In this document: positions 25,821 to 37,301 of the stretch, one piece after another | How the letters are laid out: every line of letters begins with the position of its first letter | How positions within the stretch are numbered: the first letter of the stretch is position 1 | Source of the DNA: Dysgonomonas hofstadii | GTDB taxonomy: Bacteria; Bacteroidota; Bacteroidia; Bacteroidales; Dysgonomonadaceae | Assembly: GCF_014196915.1 (NCBI RefSeq) | Contig: NZ_JACIEP010000015.1 | Coordinates: 1-64,000 of the forward strand | Reading direction: 5' to 3' | Length of the DNA: 64,000 nt | Notes under the pieces: model-generated | Seen by the model: only the letters and a program-made list of their open reading frames with translations | Database searches by the model: none | Told to the model about the DNA's origin: nothing | Position numbers and translations under genes: made by a program

Positions 25821-28607
25821 TTATAACTTTTCTTTTAAGAAACGCCCTGTATAAGATTCCTTACACTTCGCGATCTTTTCCGGAGTACCCTCACATACAA
25901 CATTACCTCCTTCTTTTCCTCCTTCAGGACCTATATCGATAATATGATCGGCACATTTGATAACATCCATATTATGTTCGATGATCACAATTGTATGCCC
26001 TTTCTTTATCAGGGAATCGAAAGCTTTTAACAATGTTTTTATATCGTGAAAGTGAAGGCCGGTAGTCGGTTCATCAAATATAAACAATGTCGGTTCGGGC
26101 TTTTCGTCTGCCATGTGAAAAGCAAGCTTTACCCGCTGGTTCTCCCCGCCAGAGAGTGAAGATGACGATTGTCCCAGCTTTACATAACCTAAACCCACAT
26201 CCTGTAAAGGTTTCAGGCGTTTAACAATTTTCTTTTCAATGCTGCCCTTACCTTCATCGAAAAATTCGATGGCCTGGTCTATGGTCATTTCCAATACGTC
26301 GTAAATATTGGCCCCACGATATTGCACATCGAGTATATCCTGTTTGAAGCGTTTCCCTTTACACACCTCACATTCAAGCAAAACATCAGCCATAAACTGC
26401 ATTTCCACAAGGATCTTTCCTTCTCCCGCACATTCCTCGCAACGGCCACCTTCGACATTGAATGAAAAAAACGCAGGTGTAAAATGCATCTGTTTAGCCA
26501 GCTGCTGTTCGGCAAATAGTTTCCTTATTTCATCGTAAGCCTTGATATAAGTCACCGGATTGGAACGGGACGAACGGCCTATCGGGTTCTGATCCACCAT
26601 TTCGATGTCTTTGATCAGGTTAAGGTCTCCTTTGAGATCGCTATATTGTACGATCTGCTCACCTTTTCCTTTATAATGACGTTCGAGGGCAGTATAGAAC
26701 ACATCGCAAACAAGCGACGATTTTCCAGATCCGCTGACACCTGTTACTACGGTCATAACATTCAGCGGGAACTTTACATCGATGTTTTTCAGGTTATTCT
26801 GTCGCGCGCCTTTTATTTCCAGATAATTATTCCATTTACGGCGTGTTTTAGGCACATCTATTTTTTCCTCTCCATTCAGGTAACGCACAGTATAACTATC
26901 GGTATTCTTCTTCAATCCTGCCACATCTCCCTGATAAATAACCTCTCCGCCAAGGCGTCCGGCTTTCGGCCCCATATCGATGATGTAATCGGCAGCACGG
27001 ATAATCTCCTCATCGTGCTCAACCACGATAACGGTATTTCCTATTGATTTCAGTTCCTGCAAAACATTTATCAATAAGTCCGTATCCCGTGAATGCAGAC
27101 CTATACTAGGCTCATCCAATATATAAAGCGAACCGACAAGACTGCTGCCTAAAGACGTCGCCAGATTGATCCGCTGGCTTTCCCCCCCCGAAAGAGTATT
27201 CGACAAACGGTTGAGAGTAAGATAACCTAGCCCCACATTGATAAGATACTGTATACGTACGTTGATATCTGTCAGCAGACGCTTTGCTATTGCGGCATCC
27301 GTTTCGTTCAATTCCAGTTTTCCAAAGAATTCCACCAGTTCTGTTATCGGCATCAATACAAGGTCGGCTATATTCCTTCCGCCTACCTGCACATACAATG
27401 CCTGTGGTTTCAACCGCGCACCTTTACAGGCCGGACAAGTCGTTTTCCCCCTGTATCGGGCCAGCATCACACGGTATTGTATTTTATATTGGTTTTCCTC
27501 TACCATTTTGAAGAAATCATCTATGCCGTGCAAACCTTTTGCCCCATGCCAGAGCAGATCACGTTCTTTGTCCGTCAATTCGAAATAAGGACGGTGGATA
27601 GGGAAGTTATATTTACCTGCGGCATGGATAAACGCCGTTTTCCATTCGCTCATTTTTTCCCCCCGCCAGCACATGACGGCATCTTCGTATACCGAAAGAC
27701 CTTTATTCGGTACAACCAGATCTTCATCTATACCCATCACCCGGCCGAAGCCCTCGCATACAGGGCAAGCGCCTACAGGACTGTTAAAGCTGAACATCAG
27801 ATCAGTCGGCTCCTGAAACTGGATTCCATCGGCTTCGAAATGACGGGAGAAATCGAAAGATTCTATTTTATCACCTATATAGAAACGGACAATACAGTCA
27901 CCCTCTCCTTCGTAGAAAGCGGTCTCAATCGATTCCGAAAAACGGCTGATATTGGCTGCATCCTTATCGCAGGTCAGACGATCGATAAGCAGTAATAACC
28001 GGTCGACCGTATATTTTTCTTTAGACTTCAACATGTCCTCGATGCGCTCTACTTTACCGTCGAATTCTACCCTTGAGAAACCTTCTTTCTGCAAAATTTC
28101 CAGTTGTTCGTTCAGCGTCCTGTTGTCACGCAGGATTATTTTGGTAAAAATAGCCAGACGGGTATCTTCGGGATAAGTAAGCATCTTGTCCACTATATCA
28201 CTTACCTGATGTTTTTTCACTTCCTGCCCCGAAACGGGCGATATTGTTTTTCCGATGCGGGCAAAGAGTAGCCGCAGATATTCGTACACCTCTGTGGATG
28301 TGCCTACCGTCGAACGGGGATTGCGTGCGCTTACACGCTGTTCGATAGCAATAGCCGGCGGGATACCTTTTATATAATCGCTTTCGGGCTTGTTCATCCT
28401 GCCCAGGAACTGGCGGGCATAAGCCGACAGGCTCTCCACATAGCGGCGCTGCCCCTCAGCGTAGAGCGTATCGAATGCCAGTGATGATTTACCGGAACCC
28501 GATAAACCAGTAATAACCACAAATTTATTGCGGGGGATTTCTACATCTATATTTTTCAGATTGTTAACCCGCGCGCCTTTTATTAATATATTTTTTTCCT
28601 CTGACAT
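25821..28607 (-). CDS. uvrA: Excinuclease ABC subunit A
   Basis: A 928-residue damage-recognition ATPase of nucleotide excision repair. It has two ABC modules: Walker A GLSGSGKS (34-41) and GVSGSGKSS in the second half, with signatures LSGGESQR and LSGGENQR. Two zinc modules are visible: CPVCEGFG with CPACKGARL, and CEECAGEGK with [23 protein letters not shown] is the second Walker B. The length is typical of a Bacteroidota UvrA. It is transcribed alone, divergent from polA. Confidence 0.97.
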   Translation of the reverse strand: MSEEKNILIKGARVNNLKNIDVEIPRNKFVVITGLSGSGKSSLAFDTLYAEGQRRYVESLSAYARQFLGRMNKPESDYIKGIPPAIAIEQRVSARNPRSTVGTSTEVYEYLRLLFARIGKTISPVSGQEVKKHQVSDIVDKMLTYPEDTRLAIFTKIILRDNRTLNEQLEILQKEGFSRVEFDGKVERIEDMLKSKEKYTVDRLLLLIDRLTCDKDAANISRFSESIETAFYEGEGDCIVRFYIGDKIESFDFSRHFEADGIQFQEPTDLMFSFNSPVGACPVCEGFGRVMGIDEDLVVPNKGLSVYEDAVMCWRGEKMSEWKTAFIHAAGKYNFPIHRPYFELTDKERDLLWHGAKGLHGIDDFFKMVEENQYKIQYRVMLARYRGKTTCPACKGARLKPQALYVQVGGRNIADLVLMPITELVEFFGKLELNETDAAIAKRLLTDINVRIQYLINVGLGYLTLNRLSNTLSGGESQRINLATSLGSSLVGSLYILDEPSIGLHSRDTDLLINVLQELKSIGNTVIVVEHDEEIIRAADYIIDMGPKAGRLGGEVIYQGDVAGLKKNTDSYTVRYLNGEEKIDVPKTRRKWNNYLEIKGARQNNLKNIDVKFPLNVMTVVTGVSGSGKSSLVCDVFYTALERHYKGKGEQIVQYSDLKGDLNLIKDIEMVDQNPIGRSSRSNPVTYIKAYDEIRKLFAEQQLAKQMHFTPAFFSFNVEGGRCEECAGEGKILVEMQFMADVLLECEVCKGKRFKQDILDVQYRGANIYDVLEMTIDQAIEFFDEGKGSIEKKIVKRLKPLQDVGLGYVKLGQSSSSLSGGENQRVKLAFHMADEKPEPTLFIFDEPTTGLHFHDIKTLLKAFDSLIKKGHTIVIIEHNMDVIKCADHIIDIGPEGGKEGGNVVCEGTPEKIAKCKESYTGRFLKEKL

Positions 28608-28792
28608 AATCTTTTCAAAAAATGGCTGTAAAATTACGAAAAAAAGAGCACATAATCTAATTCCTGTACCTTACCAAAATATAAAATAAGCAAAGAGTTA
28701 TCGCAAATCTTTACCAAATTCATACTTTGTATTCCGTTGTCTATAAAATGTTTTGTGATTAAAAGCAAGAAGCCTCAACCGATAACTAAAAA

Positions 28793-28800
28793 TATCTTTG
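28793..28800 (+). promoter_or_regulatory. -7 element for polA
   Basis: TATCTTTG, an exact match, about 50 bases upstream of the polA ATG (28853). The TTTG at 28752-28755 is too far away to be its -33 box. Confidence 0.5.
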
Positions 28801-28852
28801 CAGTTCCCCTGTTTTTCCGTAACTTTCCAGTCATTTTTTAGAATAAAATCAC

Positions 28853-31648
28853 ATGAAACTATTTCTTCTTGACGCTTATGCGCTGATATACCGCTCTTAT
28901 TATGCTTTTATTAAGAGCCCGAGGGTAAACTCGAAAGGGCTGAATACATCGGCTGTTTTTGGTTTTGTAAATACATTGGAAGAACTTCTCCGGAAGGAAA
29001 ACCCTACACATATCGCCGTGGCTTTCGATCCTCCGGGCGGCACTTTCCGGCACGAAGCATACGAACACTATAAAGCCCAGCGGCAGGAGACTCCCGAAGA
29101 TATTAAGATAGCAGTACCTATTATCAAACAGGTGATAGACGCATATAACATCAAGGAGTTGGAAGTACTCGGTTACGAAGCCGATGATGTGATAGGAACC
29201 ATCGCCAAAAAGGCAGAAAGAGAAGGTTTCGATGTGTATATGATGACACCCGACAAAGATTACGGGCAATTGACCAGCGACCATATCTTTATGTACAAAC
29301 CTAAATTCGCAGGAAACGGGTTCGACACTCTGGATGCCAAAGCCATAATGGAGAAATACGAACTGAAAGAACCATGTCAGATGATTGACCTGCTCGGATT
29401 GATGGGAGACTCGTCGGACAATATACCCGGATGTCCGGGTGTAGGACCCAAGACAGCACAAAAACTACTGGCCGATTATGGTACGATTGAAAACCTGCTT
29501 GAAAACACAAAAGACATTAAAGGCACATTGAAACTCCGTCTCGAAGAGAATAAAGAGCAGATCATTTTCTCTAAATTCCTTGCCACAATCAAGATTGATG
29601 TGCCTATCGAGTTTCAGAAAGAAGAATATAAAAGACGGGAAATAAACGCAGAAAAACTATCGGCATTATTCGAAGAACTGGAATTCCGCACGCTCATTAA
29701 CCGGGTACTCAAAAAGGATGGTACACCTGCCAATCCGGTAAGGATAACCACGACACACGAAGCGATCCAGGGCGATCTTTTTGCTGAATTACTACCTGCT
29801 CAGAATCAATCGGCAGATATCTTCGACTACTCCGGTTTACAGGAATTAAAAGATATTCCACATACCTACCATCTGGTAGATAAAGCCGAAGAAATAGCTG
29901 CTCTTGCCATAAAACTAATGGACGAAAAGTCCTGCTGCTTCGATACCGAAACCACAGGACTAGACCCGATAATCAGCGAACTGGTAGGTATGTCCTTCTC
30001 TTTCAAAGAGGGAGAAGCCTATTATGTGCCTGTTCCTGCCGATTTTGAAAAGGCGAAAGAAATAACAGAACAGTTCCGCCCGTTCTTCGAAAATGAAAAA
30101 ATTGAAAAAACAGGACAAAATCTGAAATACGACATCATTGTCCTGAAAAAATATGGCATCCATGTGAAAGGGAAGCTGTTTGATACCATGATAGCCCATT
30201 ACCTGCTCAACCCTGAGTTGCGCCACAATATGGACTATATGGCTGAGACTTATCTTAAATACCGCACTATCCATATCGATGAACTGATAGGAGCCCGAGG
30301 TAAGAACCAGTTGAATATGCGCAGCCTGCGCCCCGATCAGATCAAAGATTATGCCTGTGAAGATGCAGACGTTACCCTAAAACTGAAAGCAATTCTTGAA
30401 AAAGCTATTGAGAAACAAGGTCTTGAAAAACTTCTTTACGAAATAGAGTTGCCTTTGGTATATGTACTTGCCGATATGGAATATACCGGAGTACGCCTCG
30501 ATACCAACGCATTAGCGGAATATTCCAAGAAACTGACCGTACAATTGCAGAATATAGAGGCCGACATACATCAGGAAGCCGGAACCGAACTCAATATAAA
30601 TTCGGCCAAACAGGTAGGTGAAGTTCTTTTCGATAAACTGAAAATAGTGGATAAACCGAAGAAAACAAAAACCGGCCAATACGTAACCAGTGAAGAAACA
30701 CTGGAAGCGCTCAGGGAAGCACATCCGATAGTCGGAAAAATACTGGAATACCGCGGGCTGAAAAAACTTTTGAGTACTTATGTGGATGCACTTCCATTAC
30801 TGGTAAGTCCTAAAGATGAGAAAGTACATACATCATACAACCAGACAGTAACAGCCACAGGACGGTTAAGCTCGAGCAACCCCAATTTGCAGAATATCCC
30901 GATCCGTGAAGATCAGGGCAGGGAGATACGCAAGGCGTTTATTGCCGATGAAAACTGCACATTCTTCTCTGCCGACTATTCACAGATCGAACTTCGCATT
31001 ATGGCGCACCTCAGTCAGGATCCGAATATGGTAGACGCATTCAATAGCGGAGAGGATATCCATGCCGCCACTGCCGCAAAAATATACAAATTACCTATCA
31101 GCGAAGTTACTCCCGAAATGCGCCGTAAAGCCAAAACGGCTAACTTCGGTATTATCTACGGCATCTCGGTATTCGGGTTGGCCGAACGTCTGGCGATTCC
31201 ACGGGGAGAAGCAAAAGAATTGATAGACGGGTACTTCGAAACTTATCCTAAGGTGAAAGAATATATGGATAAGAGCATTTCCGTAGCCCGTGAAAAAAAC
31301 TATGTGGAAACTGTATTCGGACGCAAACGCTATCTGCCGGACATCAATTCACGAAATGCCACCGTTCGTGGTTACGCCGAACGCAATGCCATCAACGCGC
31401 CGATACAGGGAAGCGCCGCCGATATTATCAAAGTGGCGATGAACCGTATATTCGAGCGTTTCGACCGGGAGAATATCCAATCGAAAATGATCCTTCAGGT
31501 ACATGACGAATTAAACTTTAATGTGATAGGAAATGAACTTGAAAGAGTGCAACAAATAGTGATTCAGGAAATGGAAAATGCTTATAAGCTGGCCGTTCCC
31601 CTTAAAGCCGATTGCGGAAAAGGGAAGAACTGGCTGGAGGCGCATTAG
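28853..31648 (+). CDS. polA: DNA polymerase I
   Basis: A 931-residue three-domain repair and Okazaki-fragment enzyme. The 5'-3' exonuclease (about 1-300) starts LFLLDAYALIYRSYYAF and has LGYEADDVIG and GDSSDNIPG. The 3'-5' proofreading domain (about 340-530) keeps its acidic residues (CFDTETTGLDP, YACEDADVT), so proofreading is likely active. The polymerase domain has motif A FFSADYSQIELR, motif B KTANFGIIYG, and motif C LQVHDEL. It is a single gene and overlaps no neighbour. Confidence 0.97.
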   Translation: MKLFLLDAYALIYRSYYAFIKSPRVNSKGLNTSAVFGFVNTLEELLRKENPTHIAVAFDPPGGTFRHEAYEHYKAQRQETPEDIKIAVPIIKQVIDAYNIKELEVLGYEADDVIGTIAKKAEREGFDVYMMTPDKDYGQLTSDHIFMYKPKFAGNGFDTLDAKAIMEKYELKEPCQMIDLLGLMGDSSDNIPGCPGVGPKTAQKLLADYGTIENLLENTKDIKGTLKLRLEENKEQIIFSKFLATIKIDVPIEFQKEEYKRREINAEKLSALFEELEFRTLINRVLKKDGTPANPVRITTTHEAIQGDLFAELLPAQNQSADIFDYSGLQELKDIPHTYHLVDKAEEIAALAIKLMDEKSCCFDTETTGLDPIISELVGMSFSFKEGEAYYVPVPADFEKAKEITEQFRPFFENEKIEKTGQNLKYDIIVLKKYGIHVKGKLFDTMIAHYLLNPELRHNMDYMAETYLKYRTIHIDELIGARGKNQLNMRSLRPDQIKDYACEDADVTLKLKAILEKAIEKQGLEKLLYEIELPLVYVLADMEYTGVRLDTNALAEYSKKLTVQLQNIEADIHQEAGTELNINSAKQVGEVLFDKLKIVDKPKKTKTGQYVTSEETLEALREAHPIVGKILEYRGLKKLLSTYVDALPLLVSPKDEKVHTSYNQTVTATGRLSSSNPNLQNIPIREDQGREIRKAFIADENCTFFSADYSQIELRIMAHLSQDPNMVDAFNSGEDIHAATAAKIYKLPISEVTPEMRRKAKTANFGIIYGISVFGLAERLAIPRGEAKELIDGYFETYPKVKEYMDKSISVAREKNYVETVFGRKRYLPDINSRNATVRGYAERNAINAPIQGSAADIIKVAMNRIFERFDRENIQSKMILQVHDELNFNVIGNELERVQQIVIQEMENAYKLAVPLKADCGKGKNWLEAH

Positions 31649-31667
31649 CTTCACAGAAAATCAAGAT

Positions 31668-32180
31668 ATGATGAAAACGATTGTCGGATTATTTATTTCT
31701 TTAATAATTACATGCTCGTTTATTTTACCGGACAATGACTTGCAAAAACCGGCATGCTACAAGATACGCAGCATAGAAGTTTATAAAGACTTAGAGCCTA
31801 ACGGAAAACATACTGACTCTATAACATTTGAATCAGGGGAGAGAGTAATGTATACTTTATCGCATACCGATATAGTTGGTTATGGTTATAAAATAGAAGC
31901 AGAATTGGAAGGTTCATACGATATCTTTTTTATTTTTTCTTATAGTAAACAGAATCATGTGGAATCTGATTCTCCGGATAAAATAAAAGTAGGTGAAAAA
32001 TATTTGTTGTCTTTATATCCGGCGATGGTAGATAATGATGAAAGAAGAGGAATACAAAGATTTAGTTATTGTGGGAATATCTTTCCTTTCGGGAAAAAAT
32101 CCGGAGATTCAAAAATCAATATTTGTCATGCGAAAAATCTCGTTGGTTTGCACCTAATGGGGCATAATAATAAAAACTGA
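31668..32180 (+). CDS. Exported protein of unknown function
   Basis: A 170-residue protein that starts at ATG 31668, 19 bases after polA. A signal peptide (about 1-21, TIVGLFISLIITCSFIL) precedes a beta-rich region with YKIRSIEVYKD, YGYKIEAEL and YDIFFIFSY. The cysteines at about 30 and 137 could form a disulfide. I recognise no family. It may be read through from polA; the next operon has its own -7 element, so it is not part of the membrane-protein array. Confidence 0.55.
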   Translation: MMKTIVGLFISLIITCSFILPDNDLQKPACYKIRSIEVYKDLEPNGKHTDSITFESGERVMYTLSHTDIVGYGYKIEAELEGSYDIFFIFSYSKQNHVESDSPDKIKVGEKYLLSLYPAMVDNDERRGIQRFSYCGNIFPFGKKSGDSKINICHAKNLVGLHLMGHNNKN

Positions 32181-32215
32181 ATACCTTATATTCTCTGATT
32201 TAAACAGAAAAAAAT

Positions 32216-32223
32216 TATCTTTA
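32216..32223 (+). promoter_or_regulatory. Candidate -7 element for the membrane-protein array operon
   Basis: TATCTTTA is one base off the TAnnTTTG consensus and lies 19 bases before the first array gene (32243). This is the only promoter-like sequence found before the operon of about 13 kb. Confidence 0.4.
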
Positions 32224-32242
32224 CAGCCTTAATACAAAAAAC

Positions 32243-33952
32243 ATGGGGCTACCAAACATCATTCAATCTAAAGACAAAACCCAATACTGGATATTTCTTT
32301 CCACATTGGTTTTACTCACACTGTTTATGATGTTATGTAATGGTTCCTCGTCATCATATTCCGGATTTGATTTCATGTTTCATTATCGTCGGTTCGATGT
32401 CTTGATCGACGCTTTACGGCATGGCTCCTACCCTGTCTATATCGATTACAGCACTGCCGAAGGATACGGTTATTTCACCAAAGGATTCTATCCTGATCTC
32501 ACATTGGTGCCTTTTGCTCTTATTGGAGTATTCACAACCACTTACTTTGCGTACGACTTTATGGTGTTTGTTATGACCATTCTTTGCGGAGTGTTCATGT
32601 ATCATACGGTCAGGGTAATTTATAAAGACGGTTATGCTGCGGCCATCAGTGCCCTTTTGTATACATTCGCCCTATACCGGCTTCTGGATTTTTACCAACG
32701 GGGAGCAACTGCCGAGGCACTTTCATTTACGTTCCTGCCCATTGTCTTTCTGGGACTTTATTATGTAGTGAAAGGCGATTATAAAAAATGGTATGTGTTG
32801 ACCATCGGTTACAGTCTGCTGATCTATACCCATGTAATAGCTTCGGTGCTGATGTTTGTCACCCTGCTGATAATACTTGCCGTTAATTACAAATCGTTGA
32901 TAAAAGAGCCAAAACGAATCGGTTACCTCTTCCTGGCGGGACTGACGACGCTTGTTATTGTTTCTTACTATGTCTTTCCCGTAATAGAGCAGTTAAACTC
33001 CAATTCCTTTTACCTCAATATACGTACACCAGGAGGTGGTGCGGGATACAATAAGAGTAGTTTCGCACTTATCCTGCAAGGATTTATAAGTGGCATCCAT
33101 TATCCCGAAGGCAAATTATGGGCAGGTCCCGGTATTCTTCTTACAGCACTGCTTTTCCTTCGCTTTTTTATTAAAAAAGAAGATAAAAGTGATTTATTGA
33201 AAAGTACCGATATCGGCGTAATCACCGGTTTTTGTTTCATTATAGCCATCTCCAGTATATTTCCGTGGGGACGATTTCCTTTCAACCTGCTTTCGGCCAT
33301 ACAATATCCCTGGCGATTATTTGAATTTGTGGTTTATTTCTTCGCGGTAGGCGGAGGGTATTATATTTCCATACTGGTGAAAAAGGACAAGCGAAGGCTC
33401 TTTGCTTTTAGTGGAATTGTTCTGGCAACATTCGCCTTAATTTATATACATAGCGTTAATTTTAAGCATCATTATCCCGCAAAAGAGGACAGGTTATGGT
33501 TTTTTACGAGCGAAGAGCCTGTATATTTTAACCGCTACCACACTATTGGCGGCGAATATTTCCCGTATAAATTACCCAACATAGAATATATTCACGAAAG
33601 AGGACTGGTTGCGGAAACGGAAAATGAAGACACCCGGATCTCAAATCTGAGAAGGGATTATAATACGACGTTACTCAATGTAAATATTGTCCGTCCCGAT
33701 ACAGTAATCCTACCACTGGTCTATTATCTGGGTTATACTGTAACGTTGAATGGAGAAAAGCTACCTTACATAGAAAGCGATAAGGGGCTTATAGCTGTCC
33801 CCATTAACCAGCCCGGAGAGTTAAAAGCCTGGTATGCCGGAACAGCAATACAAAAAATAAGTTTTTATATTACCCTTATAGCCATATTGTTACTTTCAGT
33901 TTATATATTTGTGCAAAGAAGACGCAACAGAATAAGAAATGAGCATGATTGA
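32243..33952 (+). CDS. GT-C-like membrane protein, array member 1
   Basis: A 569-residue multi-spanning protein (about 11 hydrophobic segments) of a family resembling PTPS-related membrane proteins (PF10131), thought to share the GT-C fold of polyprenyl-phosphate-sugar transferases. The first periplasmic loop holds FDFMFHYRRF (Asp43, His47, Arg50), then a second motif, VYIDYSTAEGYGYF plus FYPD (Asp85). Later motifs are LYRLLDFYQRGATAEA, GYSLLIYTHV and FPWGRFPF. The C-terminal 100 residues form a non-membrane beta-type domain (LPLVYYLGYTVTLNG), with a final membrane helix. It overlaps member 2 by 14 bases. Confidence 0.65.
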   Translation: MGLPNIIQSKDKTQYWIFLSTLVLLTLFMMLCNGSSSSYSGFDFMFHYRRFDVLIDALRHGSYPVYIDYSTAEGYGYFTKGFYPDLTLVPFALIGVFTTTYFAYDFMVFVMTILCGVFMYHTVRVIYKDGYAAAISALLYTFALYRLLDFYQRGATAEALSFTFLPIVFLGLYYVVKGDYKKWYVLTIGYSLLIYTHVIASVLMFVTLLIILAVNYKSLIKEPKRIGYLFLAGLTTLVIVSYYVFPVIEQLNSNSFYLNIRTPGGGAGYNKSSFALILQGFISGIHYPEGKLWAGPGILLTALLFLRFFIKKEDKSDLLKSTDIGVITGFCFIIAISSIFPWGRFPFNLLSAIQYPWRLFEFVVYFFAVGGGYYISILVKKDKRRLFAFSGIVLATFALIYIHSVNFKHHYPAKEDRLWFFTSEEPVYFNRYHTIGGEYFPYKLPNIEYIHERGLVAETENEDTRISNLRRDYNTTLLNVNIVRPDTVILPLVYYLGYTVTLNGEKLPYIESDKGLIAVPINQPGELKAWYAGTAIQKISFYITLIAILLLSVYIFVQRRRNRIRNEHD

Positions 33953-35642
33953 CAACATAATAAACAGGATAGCCGGGAATAAGAAAACCCACTTTTGGCT
34001 GTTTTTCGCAATACTGGTCTTTCTCACTGTGGCTATGATGTTCTGTTATCAGCCACTTTGTCCCGGGCAGGATTTCTTTTTCCACTTCCGTCGTTTCCAG
34101 GCACTGATGGATGGGCTGAAAGAGAGCCCTTTCCTTATCTATCTTGACTACACAGCCATAGACGGGTATGGATATTTTGCTAAGGCCTTTTATCCTGATG
34201 TTATCCTTATACCATTTGCCATTATAGGAAACCTCACGAATGCTGAATTCGGCTACCTGTCGATGATTTTTGTAATGACTGTCCTATGTGGTGTATTTAC
34301 ATACATAACCATTAACAAGATATTCCGCAGCCCGTTTGCTGCCGCTATGGGAGCAATCCTTTTCACGTTCTGTGTTTACAGGTTACTGGATATATATCAC
34401 CGGACTGCACTGGGTGAAGCCCTGTCATTCACGTTTATCCCGCTAGTTTTCTGGGGGCTTCACGAAATAATCAGCGGAAATTATAAGAAATGGTATATTC
34501 TGGCAATTGGCTATGCTCTGTTGATATTCACCCATGTGATATCTACCGTGCTGATGTTTTTTACCATGCTTATCCTGCTGGTGATTTACTACAAGCCATT
34601 GATAAAAGAACCGAAGCGAATCTTATACCTCATAATAGCTGGTGTGGCGGCATTGATAATGGCTTGTTACTACCTGTTACCGATGTTTGAACAAATGGCA
34701 TCGGACACATTCTACTATAACGGGCGCAATATGATGGCGAAGGCCGGAGATATGACGCTCGATTTCCACTGGATACTGTGGGGAATGTTCACGGGCATCA
34801 TACATCCAAAACAATTATTCATTCCGGGCACAGGGCTTTTATTGACCTGCGTGATAGCACTGCGGATTTTCGTAGCAGGCAAATCGCCGCAACTAAAATA
34901 TGCCGATGTAGGTGTAGTTATCGGACTGATATTCCTGTTGATGTGTTCACCTGTCATTCCGTGGAGTGTTTTCCCTTTCACCCTACTCGACTTTATTCAG
35001 ATGCCGTGGCGCCTCTATGAATTTTCAAGCTTTTTCTTTGCAGTGGCCGGAGGGTATTATCTGTCGCTTCTTGTAAAATCAAACAAACGTGCACTGGTAT
35101 GCGGCGGCATGGTTGTAATGGCAACATTGCTGGTACTGGTTAACGATGGCAAGCTTTATAAAGATGTGCGCTGCTCCAACTCTATAGAATCGACTGATAA
35201 TAATATACCGCTTCCGCCTAACGGTTACCATATGGGCGGACTCGAATATCTTCCGGCAAGCGTGCCATCTCCCGATTTTTTTGTAGAGAGAAGCATGGTA
35301 GTTTTACACAAACATCCCAAAACAGGAATTACCTCGTTGAAAAGAGAAGGAAATGCTACAACGTTCGATCTGGATATTATAGAACCCGATATACTGGAGC
35401 TTCCTTTAGTTTATTATAAAGGCTATAAAGTTACTATCGACGGCAAGGAAGCAAGCATAAAGGAAAGCCCGAATGGCCTTATAGAAATGAAAGCCGACAG
35501 GCCGGGCAAAGTAGAAGCTTATTATTCAGGCACACCTTTGCAGGTGATCAGCTGGTTAATAAGTATAACAAGCATTCTGGCCCTTTGCATATATATTTAT
35601 ATTTCGAACAGGAAAACAAAGAACACACTGACAGAGAAATGA
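33939..35642 (+). CDS. GT-C-like membrane protein, array member 2
   Basis: A 567-residue paralogue. Loop-1 motif GQDFFFHFRRF and second motif DYTAIDGYGYF with FYPD. Membrane segments follow the pattern of member 1, including YRLLDIYHRTALGEALSF and IFTHVISTVLMFF. The C-terminal domain has LPLVYYKGYKVTIDGKEA and ends in a helix with a basic tail. Its N-terminus (NKKTHFWLFF) is most like members 6 and 7. Its last four bases (ATGA) contain the start of member 3, so the genes are translationally coupled. Confidence 0.65.
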   Translation: MSMIDNIINRIAGNKKTHFWLFFAILVFLTVAMMFCYQPLCPGQDFFFHFRRFQALMDGLKESPFLIYLDYTAIDGYGYFAKAFYPDVILIPFAIIGNLTNAEFGYLSMIFVMTVLCGVFTYITINKIFRSPFAAAMGAILFTFCVYRLLDIYHRTALGEALSFTFIPLVFWGLHEIISGNYKKWYILAIGYALLIFTHVISTVLMFFTMLILLVIYYKPLIKEPKRILYLIIAGVAALIMACYYLLPMFEQMASDTFYYNGRNMMAKAGDMTLDFHWILWGMFTGIIHPKQLFIPGTGLLLTCVIALRIFVAGKSPQLKYADVGVVIGLIFLLMCSPVIPWSVFPFTLLDFIQMPWRLYEFSSFFFAVAGGYYLSLLVKSNKRALVCGGMVVMATLLVLVNDGKLYKDVRCSNSIESTDNNIPLPPNGYHMGGLEYLPASVPSPDFFVERSMVVLHKHPKTGITSLKREGNATTFDLDIIEPDILELPLVYYKGYKVTIDGKEASIKESPNGLIEMKADRPGKVEAYYSGTPLQVISWLISITSILALCIYIYISNRKTKNTLTEK

Positions 35643-37299
35643 TGTCTCACTCTCCGATAACAACCAATGCGAAGAAATACGATAAGCTCTTATTTCTTTT
35701 CGTTCTGGCAGCACTATCGCTATTTATGGTATGCTGGTATGCACCCGTGTCGGAGTATGGAGGACATGATTATTTCTTCAATTTGCAGCGGTTCCGTACA
35801 CTAATGGGAGCACTGCAATCGGGCAATTACCCTATATACCTCGATTATCAGGTGATGGAAGGATACGGTTACTTTACTAAAGCTTTCTATCCCGATCTTA
35901 TGCTGCTGCCTTTCGCTGCGCTGGCCATTCTTACCAGCATTCCGTTTGCCTACGATGTAATGATCTTTACATATACATTCCTTTGCGGACTGTTCATGTA
36001 TCAGGCTGAAATAAAAAGATGGCATATCTGAGTGCCGTATTATATACTTTTTCGGCCTATCATCTGTTCGACTGGTACAACCGGGGAGCTTTGGGCGAAG
36101 CCATTTCGTTCACTTTCCTGCCTGTTGTTTTTCTGGGTTTTTACGAGATTGCTAAAGGGAATTATCGCAGATGGTACTTGTTGACAATAGGTTACAGTCT
36201 GCTGATATACACACATCTGCTATCATCTTTTCTCACTTTCATCACGCTGATTATCGTTTCACTCTTCTATCTTAAACCACTGGTAAAAGAGCGGAAAAGG
36301 ATATTGTATTTGTTACTGGCCGCAGTGGTTACAATCCCGATAGTGGCTGGTTATCTATTCCCGATGCTGGAGCAAATGGCATCGAACACGTTCAATTATA
36401 GCAATGCTGTCAACATTACAGGGCAAACCAAGCTAAGCCTGCAACAGATAGGACTGGGAATGCTTAGCGGACTGTTTTATCCCGAAGGTGAGAATATTGC
36501 AGGCATGGGAATCTTATTGATCACGTTAATAGTCCTGCGCCTGTTTATAAAAGAAAAAACACCACTATTAAAAATCGCTGATTGCTGCGCTTTGATCGGA
36601 GTTATTTACACTATTACCATGTCCTTTATCTTCCCATGGGGACGTTTACCTTTAGGTTTTATCCAGTTTCCATGGCGGCTTTATGAATTTGTAGTTTTCT
36701 TTTTCGCCATCGCCGGAACATATTATCTGATTAACATTATCAAGACAAGAAAACAATATATAGTTGTGAGTGCGGGCATAGTGATACTGACATTAACCAC
36801 CATCGTCATAAGCAATAATAATTATGTCCGCTGGCAAACAAAGGCATTGCGAGATATTCCCGAATTATTCACAGGCATTCCATCTGTAGACAACGAATAT
36901 TATCTGGGTGGCCGAGAATATATGCCTGCCAAAGTGCCTACATACCGGATGTTCAACCAACGGAAAGACAGTATTACCACTTCTTTTGTCGGAGCATATA
37001 CTTCAAATTTTCAGAAGAAAGACGGCATCACCAGTTTCGATGTGATCACAAGCGAACCCGTGACACTCGAACTTCCTCTCATTTATTACAAAGGATATAA
37101 AGCATTCATCGATGGAAACGAAGTTCCGTTAGAGGAAAGCACAAGGGGGCTTGCCCAGATTTCAACGGATAAACCGGGAAAAGCAAAAATATTTTACCAG
37201 GAAACTATTATACAAAAAGCGAGTTGGTATGTTTCACTCATAAGCACAATACTCCTTTGTTTATTTATACTTAAATACAGGGAAAGAAAGCAACAGTAA
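35639..37299 (+). pseudogene. GT-C-like membrane protein, array member 3, frameshifted
   Basis: A broken paralogue. Bases 35639-36031 encode the N-terminus, with loop-1 motif HDYFFNLQRF, where the usual His is Asn. The frame then runs into a stop after MYQAEIKRWHI. A second open frame from 36019 to 37299 (426 codons) resumes the family sequence at AYLSAVLYTFSAYHLFDW. Comparison with members 4 and 5 shows that 16 bases are missing between MYQ and NKKM; restoring them gives 559 codons, the normal size. The downstream frame could still be translated from ATG 36019. The fragments look otherwise intact and recently broken, unless this is an assembly error. Confidence 0.8.
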
Positions 37300-37301
37300 A
37301 T

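Noticed and set aside
27477-27995. Open frame of 172 codons antisense to uvrA
   Set aside because: Complementary to the well-conserved UvrA region; no independent motif.
28859-29461. Open frame of 200 codons antisense to the start of polA
   Set aside because: Fully covered by the PolA exonuclease domain, with Cys/Phe/Val-rich nonsense composition.
31578-31667. N-terminal extension of the exported protein after polA
   Set aside because: It overlaps the polA 3' end and lacks a signal-peptide start; the Met at 31668 starts a normal signal peptide.
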